Positions 12,831 to 23,652 are shown, counted from the first letter of the stretch. The stretch: DNA of 64,000 nucleotides from Nectonema munidae (GCA_030549495.1 JAUIRK010001046.1:520501-584500), one strand, 5' to 3'. The notes: generated by a model not told the origin, from the sequence alone. Program-made: numbers and translations.

Positions 12831-13348
12831 ACCATCGAACATACACTAGTTTAAAAAAATGTTAGGGAGTGGAATAGGCTTTTCATTTGAAAAATGAAGT
12901 AGTCTACCAGGCACATTACAGGAATTGATGAATGGATATTTGATTCATAGAGAAAACAAATAACTGAAGGTTGGATAGTTTTATATGAGTGAATGTAGTC
13001 TAAAGGAAAAGAGTCTACTAGACACCCTGCGATGTTTATATTAAAAAATGTGATTGATTCAGGTACAAGGGTATAAAATGAAGTTATAATTGTGCAAACA
13101 AAATTAAGATGGCATTATTATATTTTACTCAGCATCATTCAAAAATAGTTTAAAAGCTAAATTGATACAAGCTACAAAAAGTAAAAGAACTTTTAACATT
13201 TTGCAATGATTTGCCTTTTATAATAACTTTAAAGGAAAAAAAGTCTATCATAAAAAGTTATAGAGCTACAAAAAAACTAAAAAAATTTTAGAGCATAACT
13301 TAAGTTTTTTGAAAACTAATTTGACGTATCCCCTACAGCATACTCTAT

Positions 13349-13492
13349 GGGTGGCTTGACAGGTTGGTTGAGATGGTGGACTCAGCACGGAAGCCTCTGG
13401 ATTCGATTCCTTATCGATACGAATTTGTTCATAGTTTGACATAAGCGGTACATCAGTGCCTTGTCAATGAAAGTACACCCGCTACACCTTAC
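13349..13492 (+). mobile_element. tRNA-derived SINE copy
   Basis: The head GGTTGGTTGAGATGGTGG and the B-box-like GGATTCGATTCC are followed by CATAGTTTGACATAAGCGG. The last stretch aligns with the tail of the SINE at 2077-2183. It is a diverged member of the same family or a sister subfamily, and it lies inside the hAT element. Confidence 0.7.
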
Positions 13493-13735
13493 CTTTTACT
13501 TAAAATTGGAAAATTTGCTACATAATTAAGATAAAAGAGAAAGGAAACAAAATAAACTAATAAAGCAATTTTCACTATTTAAAATGAAAACGTCTGTTCT
13601 CAGAATAATTTCAAAATAATAGGAGGCATAAAGAATTAGAGTTTATTTGATATTTTCAAGTTTTTATTAGCAGCAAAAGCCAACGTTTAAGTAGCTAACC
13701 CTTATAATTAAAAAATTATTTAAACTAATGGTCAA

Positions 13736-14125
13736 AAGACAATTTGCCCCCTGGACAAATTGTCTCATAGGCTATTTGTTTCATCCATCTTTGTTTATTA
13801 AATGTGTAAAATTATTAAAAAATTTTATATTCTTGTTTATTTTATCTCTATTAAATTATTTCAAATTAATCATTTTATCTCTTAATTTTTTAGAATTGTC
13901 CATGAGACAAAATGTCTTATGAAAATAACGGGGCGAATTGTCCATGAAACAAAATGTCTTATGAAAATAATGGGGCGAATTGTCCATGGGACGAACTGTC
14001 TTATGAAAATAATGGGGCGAATTGCCCATGGGTCGAACTGTCTTATGAAAATAATGCGGCGAATTTGTCCATGGGACGAACTGTCTTATGAAAATAATGG
14101 GGCGAAATGTCCGAGGACCAAGCTA
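13736..14125. mobile_element. MITE with tandemly expanded end (42-bp units)
   Basis: The left end (GACAATTTGCCCCCTGG) is the inverted counterpart of the right end, where a 42-bp unit containing GGGGCGAATTGTCCATG and CTTATGAAAATAAT is repeated about five times. The short frame at 13919-14131 is a product of the 42-bp period. The asymmetric expansion of a terminal repeat resembles the array in the surrounding Tc1-like element. Confidence 0.65.
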
Positions 14126-14527
14126 ACATAAATCAAAGTATACGAGAAAAGAAAATCATTGCGTTTTTTTGAAAATTTGTCTACAAATAAAATTCTGACA
14201 GCTGTCATAAATAGATCAAGCACATTTTAAACAACTGAAACTTTTTGAAATTTTGTTTTTGAGACAGAAAGAGAAATAGAATCACTGTGACAGAAGATGA
14301 GAAAATCTAGTTGATCATCAACATGTGTTTGCTCTGTGACCTGTGTGCATATTGAAGCAATGGATTATTATTATATAGTTCTCACGCATCGTCTGTAAAA
14401 TATGTTCGATAGGAAATTCAGAGCAGCTTGGCATGATGTTTGATTGATACGAAAGTCTGTATTCCTTCTAGCGATCATCATACACGTTTTATAAACAAGC
14501 AGCAACTCTTACTTATAGAAAATTATT

Positions 14528-14632
14528 TGGGGGGGGGGGGGGGGGGCGAAGGTCATTTTGGCCCCCCCCCCCCCCCCCCCCCTGAAAACACCTTGGGGGG
14601 GGGGGGGGGGCGGTCGCCCCCCTTGCCCCCCG
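14528..14632. repeat. Poly-G / poly-C tracts near hAT right end
   Basis: Alternating runs of about 15-20 G and about 20 C occur within 100 bp, just inside the right inverted repeat. They can fold into strong hairpins or G-quadruplexes. Run lengths here are likely to be unreliable because of slippage and sequencing error. Confidence 0.85.
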
Positions 14633-14654
14633 GATGTGCGCCCCTGGTTCTTTT

Positions 14655-14825
14655 CCAATTTAAGTTCGTCTTTTTCCAATTTAGGTTCGTTCTTTTCCAT
14701 TTTAAGTTTGTTCTTTTCCAATTTAAGTTCGTCTTTTTCCAATTTAAGTTCGTCCTTTTCCAATTTAAGTTCGTCCTTTTCCATTTTAAGATCGTTCTTT
14801 TTCATTTTAAGTTCGTCCATTTTAA
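14655..14825. repeat. 21-bp tandem array in left TIR (second part)
   Basis: Continuation of the array at 11868-12048 after the hAT insertion, with the same AAGTTCGTC-type unit and some variants (TTTAGGTTCG, TTTAAGATCG). Read together, copy A has roughly 17 units on this side against about 24 in copy B. Confidence 0.88.
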
Positions 14826-15187
14826 ATTTGTATTTAAACTCAAAAAGTTTGTTATTAAAACAGATTGACCTTGTTACGTATATTTTGTAATGAAAAATCG
14901 GTTTCGAACTTAAATTCTCTGGACAACATTTTTTGTTCTACTTTTTAACAAAGAATAAAATTCTAACATAGGTGTGCTTGAGCTGAAAAATGAAAATGTA
15001 CATAAACTTTTCGACACAAACTAAAATTGCACTCGAATTATACTTTTTTTGTGAAAAGTTTACAATTTTCACAAAAATATGTTTGTCACGTCTAATAAAG
15101 AAAAACATGTTCTTTTAAAGGAATATAACGAGACATTACTTAATTCCATACAAAGTGAAATGAAAAAAATTTTATTGAAATAAAAAA

Positions 15188-16172
15188 TTATAAACTGTAC
15201 GACATGTCATGGATGTATTTTTGGCCCAAAGCAGCATTATTGATGTTATTCAACATAAACCGATAGAAATTACTGCATTCTAAAGGCGAAACTCTTTGCT
15301 GACTTTGACAAATCAATTCAGATAAAGAACTTCTTTCATTTATAAGTAAACTTTTTACTTTTGCTTTGATTTTTGAAAGGGCATTTTCACAAGTATTGAG
15401 CATGAATGAATAAGGTGAAAGATATTTTAGAACATAATTACTTTGGGAATCGAAAAGATTTTGCACATCTCGACATTTATGAATTTTGGCATTGTCTAAA
15501 ACAATCCAAGCACCTTCATTTATTGTTTCGTCCAACTCCATTTTGTTCAAAAGTGTTTGCATAAACTTGAAGAACTTTTTCCCATTGCTGGTTCCATTTT
15601 CAATTATTTCAAAATGTTCAACTTTGAAACAATTGATTGCTAAAATTAATGTTGTGTTTTTTCCCCTGTTTACAGGAACAACAACATTAGCTCTTGCTTT
15701 TTTTGAACGAGCTTGAGAGCGTGTTAAGTGCAAGTTAAACCCGCTTTCATCAACAAATATCAGGCTTTTTTGAGAAGGAGATGAGCTCTGGAACTTCCTT
15801 GCATACTCTTTTCGTTTTTCAATAATGTCTGGTCGATTAACGCAGTCAATTTTTCTATTTGCTTTTTTAAGCGTTACTTTCAGTGTGTTCACTAAGTAAT
15901 TATGAATACAACTTATGGAAATTTTTATAGAAAATCTTTGTTGAATTTTTTGTCTCATTTCTTCTAATGTGTGCATTGGGTTATTATCAATCAAACTTTC
16001 TAAGTAGGAGAGTTTCATGGTTGAGTAAGACTTTTGTGACTTCCATGTTTTTTAGCAACATTTGGGTCGACATCATCACCTTCAAAATTGTCTTCGAAGT
16101 AGAATAATTAATATTTAGGAAATTAGAAGCTTCTTTGATCATGAAACCTTGGTTTCTTACCAACTTGATCAA
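15188..16172 (-). pseudogene. Tc1/mariner (IS630-like) transposase relic, copy A
   Basis: The uninterrupted 276-residue frame 15188-16018 carries a DDE domain. The first Asp is in FVDESGF, the second in WIVLDNAKIH, and the Glu is in the LSPYSFMLNTCENALSKIK segment. I count 35 residues between the second Asp and the Glu, which points to a DD35E-type spacing rather than the commoner DD34E. An N-terminal helix-turn-helix-like part (QGFMIKEASNFLNINYSTSK) lies in another frame at about 15987-16172, so the gene is frameshifted between DNA-binding and catalytic parts. It sits between the long arrayed inverted repeats of its own element. Confidence 0.88.
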
Positions 16173-16742
16173 TTCATTCTTTTTCTAGAGTGAAGTCTTT
16201 CTAGGCATGATTGGCGGAAAAAATGAATTATGCCACGTGTGCTGTGCCTAAATACTTGAAGGAATCCAACCGATCTATGCTAACGAAAAACTCCGTTTCT
16301 GTTCGAATCTGTGCAAGTTTTCAAAGTTTAAAATGCCGCTACGTCCATAATTTTTACTTGCAACACTTAAAATTAAATTTTTCGAATAGATTAGAGCAGA
16401 TTTTATCGCACTATATCAAAATCATCTTTTTCTTTAAAAAAATCAATGTTATTTAGTATTAATATTGAAATTAAGAAGCTTTACATGTATAATTTAAATA
16501 AACACGCGATTTTTTTCATAACTAAGCTTCGTCTAAGCGGAATTTTAGTTGAAAAGTTATTTAACCTTCTTTTTTCTTCCTATGTTTGTGTTTTATTCTT
16601 TGTTAAAAAGTAGAAAAAAAATGTTGTCCTGTGAATTTAAGTTCACATCCGATTTTTCATTTCAAAATAAATCTTTTAAAAACAGACATTTTGAGCTTAA
16701 ATACAAATTTAAAAAGTACGAACTTTAAATGGAAAATTTACC

Positions 16743-16831
16743 ATCTTAAATTGGAAAAGGACGAACTTAAATTGAAAAAGGACCAACTTAAATTGGAAAA
16801 GGACGAACTTAAATTGGAAAAGGACAAACTT
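16743..16831. repeat. 21-bp tandem array in right TIR, copy A
   Basis: About four units in inverted orientation relative to the left array (AAATTGGAAAAGGACGAAC). Copy B has about three. The array lies just inside the right terminus at GGTATA. Confidence 0.88.
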
Positions 16832-17704
16832 AAAGTTAAAATGGTATATACAAAGATGGACATTACATCAAAGCTCTTTCCCTCTCTCAGTTAAACTGGT
16901 CGTCACACTCACATCTCTATACAATTTATAGATTTAATTTTTAACTTGTTTCTAACCTTGTTCTAGTCAAAACCTCTAGCTTAGATAAATCTACTAATTC
17001 TTTATATGGAAGAAAGAATATTCCATAGATACAAAAACAGAAAAAAGTTTTCAACATTAGACCTTGCTATAAACTTTCATATAAGATTTATTAGCTTTTC
17101 TTGAGATGAAATTGGTTAACTAGCTAATTTAAGGAAGTGTGTGTGTGTGTACATCATGATCATAAATCTGCAATATATGTTTTCTCTCATATTAACCCGG
17201 ACCGGAAAATTTTTTTTGGTCTATCCTAAATAAAACCTAAATTTTCAACACGTATTTGACCTGTTAATTAGGATTCTCGTTGGCCAAACCTACCGACCCT
17301 AATTTTGCAGGTCTGGTGTTCATCATGACTATGAATTTATTATATTTCTGCAAACTGTATGAACTTTAAGCTCGCTTTTGTGCTCTTTCTATACCTATTA
17401 TTATTATTATCGTTGTCTGCAATCTATTTATCAAGTCAAGCCGAGAAAATCGGTCCGTGATTATCCCTCAATCTCAACATTCGTTAGGTGTTTTTGGGAA
17501 CAGATTTTCTACGGGCACACATTTTTGCTCGGATAATCTCGTCAGTCTCGAAGATCCGTACTTTTTTTCAGGGACCGGATGTGACGGAAAAATGCGAATT
17601 CACTATTACATAATAATATTTCCCTAATTAATCACCTCATATTTCTCAGATCTCTGGTGTACACCACTGATTGTAATTCTAATCTTTTGCTATGTTTGTA
17701 TTAG

Positions 17705-17898
17705 GGGTTAGTCCAAAATACATATCTGGAGACTCTGAAATTGCAATCATAAATGCAGTTAAGAAAATAAAGCTTCACATAAAATTCACCTTATAATTTT
17801 TTGAACCTTTTTTTGTTTTATAGGTCTATCCAAATAGCGAATTTAGAGGATGTTATTTCCACTACACTTCTGCAATTTATAAAATTTATTCAACCCAG
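17705..17898 (+). pseudogene. MULE-type transposase domain fragment, two exon-like blocks, copy A
   Basis: Block one (17705-17757) encodes GDSEIAIINA and is followed by GTTAAG. Block two (17824-17898) is preceded by TTTTATAG and encodes VYPNSEFRGCYFHYTSAIYK, then GTAACA. Joined, they match the MULE pattern D-x-E-x-A-x(2)-N-A ... P-x(4)-G-C-x-F-H. Both blocks join in phase 0, so this looks like part of a spliced MULE or FLYWCH/MULE-type gene. I cannot find the rest. Copy B has the same blocks at 36803-36996, with the last donor changed from GTAACA to GTTACA. Confidence 0.55.
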
Positions 17899-18315
17899 GT
17901 AACAAAGTGAAATATTCTAAAAATGTTACTTTCCGTACTACAATAAGATTACTACTTTCTTTAGCTTTTCTTCCGTTGAATGAGGTACCTCTGTATTATT
18001 TTTGTTTCGTTTCAAGACAATTTTTCTTCGGGTTGAAAAGTGTATAAAAGATTCAAAATCTCGACAATGAATACTCTTTTAATACATGATTTTTAAAAAA
18101 AAATTGCAAAATGCTTCGAACCAAGGGTTTGGAATGTGTATAATAGGAAGATTAGAACAAACGACCACTGTGAAGGTTGGCATAACGGCTATTTTTATTT
18201 TTATATGATTAATTCTGTAAATCAAACATACAATTTTTCATTCATTAATTCGTTCTTCACCTTCTTCAGAAAACCAAATATCTTGGGGGTTTTATAATTT
18301 TTACATAAAGAAGAA

Positions 18316-18615
18316 ATGAAAATAAAAGGTGATCTAAGTCAAATGGAAAGTGGAAGAAATGTATCTGAATCCAAATGGAAAAGTGATGAACTTTATTTAA
18401 CAGAATTGAAAGAAAGCTACACCCAAAACAGAGATGTCCTTTCTTATTTGACGAAAGTCTCTCAATTTATATCTAAAGCCAATTGTGTGCAAATCATAGG
18501 CTATGAAAGTGAAGAAAACACTTTACCAAGATCAATAGTGACACTATATTTTTTAGCATTACCAGCATTATTAGTTGAATTGAATAAATTTTTTTACCTT
18601 TCAAATTTTAATTAG
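18316..18615 (+). CDS. Hypothetical ORF, copy A (99 aa)
   Basis: An open frame from ATG with a hydrophilic first half (LTELKESYTQNRDVLSYLTK) and a hydrophobic end (LYFLALPALLVELNKFFYL). I do not recognise it. The same frame in copy B (37414-37677) keeps the first ~80 residues but diverges after an indel in a T-run, so the C-terminus is not conserved. It lies 0.4 kb downstream of the MULE-like blocks and could be a 3' piece of the same relic, but nothing proves it is translated. Confidence 0.3.
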   Translation: MKIKGDLSQMESGRNVSESKWKSDELYLTELKESYTQNRDVLSYLTKVSQFISKANCVQIIGYESEENTLPRSIVTLYFLALPALLVELNKFFYLSNFN

Positions 18616-19667
18616 TAAAAAATATATCTTTGATTTTATCGTTATGATATAACTAGAGTATCCTATATTTGTACTCTTTTTTATATATAACATGTATGCT
18701 TGAAGCGAAATTTAACAGACACAAGATGTAACAATCAATATTGCTGTAAGATGATATAGCTTTTTTACTCAAGTTTCTCCTTTTTTAATTAAAGCTAGTC
18801 CCTTTTTTACTTTAATAAGTAAAATAGGACGAATCTAAAGTAAAAATGAAATATGGCAATAATACATGATGGCAGATGTAGTACTAGCCTTTTTTAAAAA
18901 CTTTTTATTAAAAATTTTGGGGGAATTTAATTTTTTGGAAATGAAACACTGTAAAAAATATAACTAAGATGGTTATATAACACTATGTTCTACAGACCCT
19001 AACCGCGGAGGATAATCCTTAAATAATTGCAATAGAGTTAGTATCATTAATTCATCTGTTTGTGTTCGTTATTGTGTGTTCTGGGACTATACGACAAGGT
19101 AGTATTCAGTATGCAGTATGATATGAGTGAAACATGTTGTTGATATGATGTCTCTCTTTTTGCTGCAAGATGGTATGATGTAGTATTTGCCTTTTTATTA
19201 CTAATACCCAAGTTTTTATCTTATGTTCAACCCTCAATGCAATCAACCACGCATATGGTTGCGTATGCATCCTCAAAGTTTCAAATGATATCTAGCTACA
19301 CTATCATACGCTTTTTGCTACTCTAATCCTTATTCGTTTGTTTCCTTTTGCTTGTGGCTATCGTTCCAATATGGTCGATATCACTTTTATCTGTTTAGTA
19401 TCTATATTTTCCATTCTACAGATTCATTTTAATGCCTGCTGTTTTAAAGGTAGCTTTCTTTTGATTTTTTTACTATTCATATTTTATAACAATATGAATA
19501 TTTTCTATTTAAAATGTGATATTAAGGCACGTATTTTTTAAATTAACGTTAAAATATGCATACCTTTTGAAAGAGTGTATCTTTCGAATTCATAAATGCT
19601 AAAATTAACCTGTTAACTTTTACAACTCTATTTATCCTATGTTATAATAGAAAGAAACCAGGGACGC

Positions 19668-19790
19668 ACATCATCACAATTATTGGGGGCGGGGGATTTT
19701 TTTTTGCAATTTTCAAAATTCCTGGTCTGGAAATACCACGGGAGACCAAATATTCAAGCAATCCTTTAAAATAGAGTGTATACAGCGCGT
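19668..19790. mobile_element. hAT left-end fragment, copy A
   Basis: It starts CAGGGACGCACATCATC and aligns for about 120 bp with the left end of the hAT element at 12049 (shared GGTCTGGAAATAC, GGGAGACCAAATATTCAAGC). It then switches abruptly to Tigger-like sequence. No matching right end follows. The same fragment is at 38764-38885 in copy B, so it predates the duplication. Confidence 0.75.
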
Positions 19791-19794
19791 ACGT

Positions 19795-20366
19795 AAATTA
19801 CCTTTTTATTATATCGATAAAATAAAGGCAACGCGTTCATATTCTTCCCTTTCGTGGACGTTTTCCTTTGTACAAGAGCAAAGATTTAATCATATGACCA
19901 TCAGCGTTATCACATAAAAGCAAGGAAACTCTATCTTTTGCCACTTTAAAGCCTGGAGCCTGTCTTTCTTGCTTAGATAAATATGTTCTATGAATACTTG
20001 TTCCGGCAAATAAATTTTTCTCTCACAATTTTTTCAAATTCTTTTAAATATCTTTCGGCTGCTACATGATCAGCTGAGGCAGTTTCACTCCACTCGTTAA
20101 CTTGAGATTATGAAGTGAATATCTTTTTTTAAAGTTTTCAAACCATCCCTTACAGGAAGAACTTTCTGAATTCGCATTGTAAAATTCATATAGCTTAGTT
20201 GCTTTTTCTCTTATATATTCGCTGTTCGTAGGGATGCATTTTCTGTTTAAATCTTCAATCCAAATATTTAATGCCTTTTCGATTTGGATAAGAGAAAGAT
20301 CTCTTACATGTTGAGACACTTTTGCAGTTGCTGGAAGACAAGTAACTACCGCATTTCTTATCAACT
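19795..20366 (-). pseudogene. Tigger/pogo-like transposase relic, truncated by satellite (copy A)
   Basis: Read on the minus strand it contains the middle of the pogo/CENP-B-type protein. QHVRDLSLIQIEKALNIWIE and KGWFENFKKRYSLHNLKLTSG represent the CENP-B/Tc5-type DNA-binding domain. In shifted frames follow EWSETASADHVAAERY and, downstream, DNADGHMIKSLLLYKG. The N-terminus present in copy B is absent because satellite begins exactly at 20367. The shared frame change after LTSG shows the relic was already broken before duplication. Confidence 0.82.
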
Positions 20367-21990
20367 CCATGTTTGTTCTTGCATGTGTTTAAGTGTTTTC
20401 TGTTTGTGCCTGCCTGTGTTTAAGTCCTCCCTGTTTGTGCCTGCCTGTGTTTGAGTGCTCCCTGTTTGAGTGCTCCTTTTTTGTGTCTTCCTGTGTTATA
20501 GTGCCCCATGTTTGAGTGCCTTCTGTTTTTGCCTGCTTGTGCCTTCCTGTTTTTGCTGGTGCTTGCCTGTATTAAAGTGCTCCCTTTCTGTGCCTTTCTC
20601 TGTTTAAGTGCTCCCTTTTTTTGCCTGTCTCTGTTTAAGTGCTCCCTGTTTGTGCCTATCTCTGTTTAAGTGCTCCCTGTTTGTGCATGCCTGTGTTTAA
20701 ATTCACCCTATTTGTCCCTGCGTTTGTTGGGTTCTCCCTGTTTGAGCCTGCCTGTGTTTGAGTGCCCCCCGTTGGTGCCTGCCTGTGTTTAATTGCTCCT
20801 TGTTTCTGCTTGCCTATTGTTTAAGTCCTACCTGTGTTTAAGTGTTCCTTGTTTATGCCTGACTCTGCTTGGGTGCTCGTTGTTTTTTCCTGCCTGTATT
20901 TTAGTGCTCCCTATTTTGCCTGAATGTGTTTGAGTGTTTCCTAATTGTGTCTTCCTGTGTTTGAGTGCCCTCTGTTGGTGCTTGCTCGTGTTAGCCTGTG
21001 CTTAAGTCATCCCTCTTTGTGCCTGCCTGTGTTTGAGTGTTCCCTTTTTGAGCCTGCCTGTGTTTGAGTGCTCCTTGCTTGTGTCTGCCTGTGTTATTGT
21101 GCCTCATGTTTGAGTGCCTCCTCTTTTTGCCTGCCTGTTGTTTAAGTGCTCCCTGTTTGTGTTTGAGTGCCACATATTTGTGCCTGCCTGTGTTTGAGTC
21201 TTCCTTGTTTGTGCATTCCTGTGTTTGAGTGCCTTCTGTTGGTGCTTGCCAGTGTTAAAGTGCTCTCTTTTTGTGCCTAAATCTGTTTAAGTGCTCTTTG
21301 TTTGTGCTTGCATGTGTTTAAGTGTTCCCTGTTTGTGCCTGCCTGTGTTTAAGACCTCCCTGTTTGTGCTTGCCTGTGTTTGATGCTCCCTGTTTGAGCC
21401 TGCTTGTGTTTGAGTGCTCCTTGTTTGTGCCTGCCTCTGTTTAAGTGCCTCCTGTTTTTGCCTTCTTGTGTTTGAGTGCTTCCTGTTTTTGAGTGCCACA
21501 TATTTATGCCTGCCTGTGTTTGAGTGCCTCCTTTTTGTGCCTGCCTGTGTTTGAGTCATCCTTGTTTGTGCATTCCTGTGTTTGAGTGGCCCCTGTTGGT
21601 GCTTATCTGTGTTAAAGTGCTCCCTTTTTGTGTCTAAATCTGTTTAAGTGCTCCCAGTTTGTTCTTGCGTGTGTAAGTGTTCCTTGTTTGAGCCTGCCTG
21701 TGTTTAAGTCCTGCCTGTTTTTGCCTGCCTGTGTTTGTGTGCCCCCTGTTTGAACCTGTCTGTGTTTCAGTGCTCGTTGTTTGTGTCTGCTTGTGTTATA
21801 GTGACCCATGTTTCGGCCTACCTCTGTTTGAGTGCTACCTGTTTGTGACTTCTTGTGTTTGATTGCCCCCTGTTGGTGCTTGCCTGTGTTAAAGTGCTCC
21901 CTGTTTGAGCCTGCCTGTGTTTGAGTGCTCCTTGTTTGTCTGTCTGTGTTATAGTACCCCATGTTTTAGCGTGATTGTGTTTGAGTGACG
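20367..21990. repeat. Satellite block right of copy A
   Basis: The same ~30-bp monomer satellite. The first ~230 bp from CCATGTTTGTTCTTGCATG are nearly identical to the stretch beginning near 2486, so this block resumes in a different phase from the point where the left array stopped at 11180. Monomer order after about 20700 differs from the 2-kb unit. The block fades into AT-rich DNA near 21990. Confidence 0.9.
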
Positions 21991-23582
21991 TTGTCTTTTC
22001 CATTTGTTTTGAGGTTTCTTCCTTCTCTAATACTATCTTCAAAGGATTTTATAAAGCTTTTTGTTTTTCTTTTTTTAAATAAATATTTCATAGCCAGCAT
22101 GATTGAATAAAGCATTATAAGCCAAATATATATATAAAAAATTTATTTTTACTATATGACCGATATATAACCATTTTCTGAAATAATTTTGCAGAAATTA
22201 TTTTTTTTTGAAAAAAATGATTATCAGGCATACATGACTAATTCAATTGACTCTTCCCGATATTTTTTAATCCTATTAGCTAAAAAGAAGTGCAGAAATA
22301 AAATAATCATAGTCAATTTGGTATAAAAGCAGATATTTTATTTTAAATTTGGAAAATATTTTTGGAGACTATTTTTGGACATAAACAGCACATCTAATTG
22401 AAGCTTTCAGATATTTTCATACTCTATATTCGCAAAGTGAGTACAAAAATGAAAGCAGCATTGTCAATTTTGTATAAAGGCAGATATTTTAATAATTAAA
22501 TGCGAAAACTGAATTCAGAAACAAAAGTAGCCAGGTTGATTTTGAATAAAAACATATATTTCTTGTAAAATTTTAATCAATATTTTTGGAGACAATCTAC
22601 AGAACCTTAAATTTGAGGGACACTAATAGTTATTTGCGAATCCTAAATGCAAAAACTAAGTCCAGAAATAATACTAACTTAGCGGATTTAGTATAAAAAC
22701 ACACATTTTATGTAAAATTAGAAATAATATTTTATTAGATATAATTCTCATCAATCAAAATGTTGATTGGTATTTTAAAAAAGTAAAAATGATTATTGAA
22801 AAAAATCAAATATATTAAGTGTTATGAGTTGAAAACTGTGTATAATTTTAAATGTTCAATGCAGTATCTAATATAGACCCTATGTTATAAGGTTAATTAC
22901 AATTAATGTCAAAAGTTAAAAAATATAAATTTTTGATTTTGATCGATAGTTTTTGACATAAGAGGGTCATTCAACTACTATGGAAATGGTAAAAAACATT
23001 GCATCTAACAATTTTAAGAAATCACAAAATTTGAAGGATATATTCCGCAAATTTTGTACAATTAATTTTTTAGTGAAGGGCCCTTTATTGACTATTGAGC
23101 AACGTACTAAAATATATTTTAGAAAACAAAAAGTAATACAAAATCTTATGAACTCAGAAATCATGAAAATAAAACCTAAATTTCACTTTGCAATAAAATT
23201 GTCACTTTTCCTATCAATAAAAACATTTTATTTCTTTAATATTTTTAATTTAAATTTACGCATTAATAATGTTGATCTTTTTTAGTAAATTATTATTTGA
23301 ATTCAAAACTTTTTGGAAATTAAGTTTGAAAAAACACGCGAACAGCATTTGGTTGAGGTAGTCGGACGAGGATTAAAATGCTAATAGCAATGATTATTAG
23401 AAAAATATGGATTTGTTTATACTTTAGCTAGATGTATTGTTTTTTTCAACTCTATATTTATGTATATTTTTTAAATTCTCAGCTTTCTATTATAAAATAC
23501 AATGAAATTAGTTATGGGTTTTTTGCATATGGTGGTGGATGGTTTGCCAAATTTATCTGTGATTTTAGTTTTTAAGAGTCGG
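21991..23582. other. AT-rich region without recognised gene
   Basis: I see no convincing gene. Loosely repeated sentences recur between 22300 and 22720 (GTATAAAAGCAGATATTTTA, GTATAAAGGCAGATATTTTA, GTATAAAAACACACATTTTA), suggesting an old ~170-bp tandem repeat. A 101-codon frame at 22980-23285 (+) is lysine- and asparagine-rich and unrecognised. Confidence 0.5.
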
Positions 23583-23652
23583 GAGCCTTAGGGGATGAAC
23601 CCCTGACCTTCAACATTTAAGCTGAGCGGTACACCATAAATACCATTTAAAA
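23583..23652 (-). mobile_element. Degenerate tRNA-like SINE remnant
   Basis: The reverse complement reads GGTATTTATGGTGTACCGCT ... GAAGGTCAGGGGTTCATCCC, which resembles A- and B-box regions. A similar GAAGGT(C/A)AGGGG(A)TTCATCCCC stretch occurs on the minus strand near 62190-62215. It has no cloverleaf I can complete, so I do not call a tRNA. Confidence 0.4.

Larger units (their letters stand above)
12049..14646. mobile_element. hAT-type element inserted in the Tc1 array
   Basis: It begins CAGGGGCGCACATCC and ends with the exact reverse complement, GGATGTGCGCCCCTG. It is flanked by a perfect 8-bp duplication GTTCTTTT at 12041-12048 and 14647-14654. Copy B of the segment lacks it, so it inserted after the duplication or was absent from that lineage. 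I find no transposase, so it is non-autonomous. Inside are an inverted-repeat MITE, a SINE, a second MITE with tandem repeats and extreme G/C tracts. TIR style and 8-bp duplication fit the hAT superfamily; the exact family is not determined. Confidence 0.88.
11855..16846. mobile_element. Tc1/mariner-like element with arrayed inverted repeats, copy A
   Basis: The ends read TATACCGTTTTTAC on the left and, reverse-complemented, TATACCATTTTAAC on the right. This is consistent with a TA target at 11853 and 16847. Long inverted repeats extend inward, each including a tandem array of a 21-bp unit and then a second block; the stretch near 14890-14980 matches the reverse complement of 16570-16670. A Tc1-type transposase relic lies between them on the minus strand. 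A hAT element (12049-14646) interrupts the left array. The copy B equivalent is 33396-35934. Confidence 0.8.
11193..20366. repeat. Segmental duplication, copy A (inside satellite)
   Basis: Colinear with 32736-39471 (copy B), starting at the shared GTAATCAACATTTTTACC and ending at shared CTTATCAACT. Long stretches differ by only a few bases per hundred or fewer. Copy A has satellite DNA directly on both sides and carries a 2.6-kb hAT insertion that copy B lacks. The order within the unit is: unrecognised AT-rich DNA (11193-11852), Tc1-like element, AT-rich DNA with MULE-like exons, an unknown ORF, a hAT end, and a truncated Tigger relic. Confidence 0.93.

Noticed and set aside
22980-23285. 101-aa plus-strand ORF
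   Set aside because: Lysine/asparagine-rich, no domain recognised, no codon or splice support; noted only within the AT-rich region.
23583-23652. Functional tRNA gene
   Set aside because: B-box-like sequence is present but no complete cloverleaf can be folded and a similar fragment occurs elsewhere.
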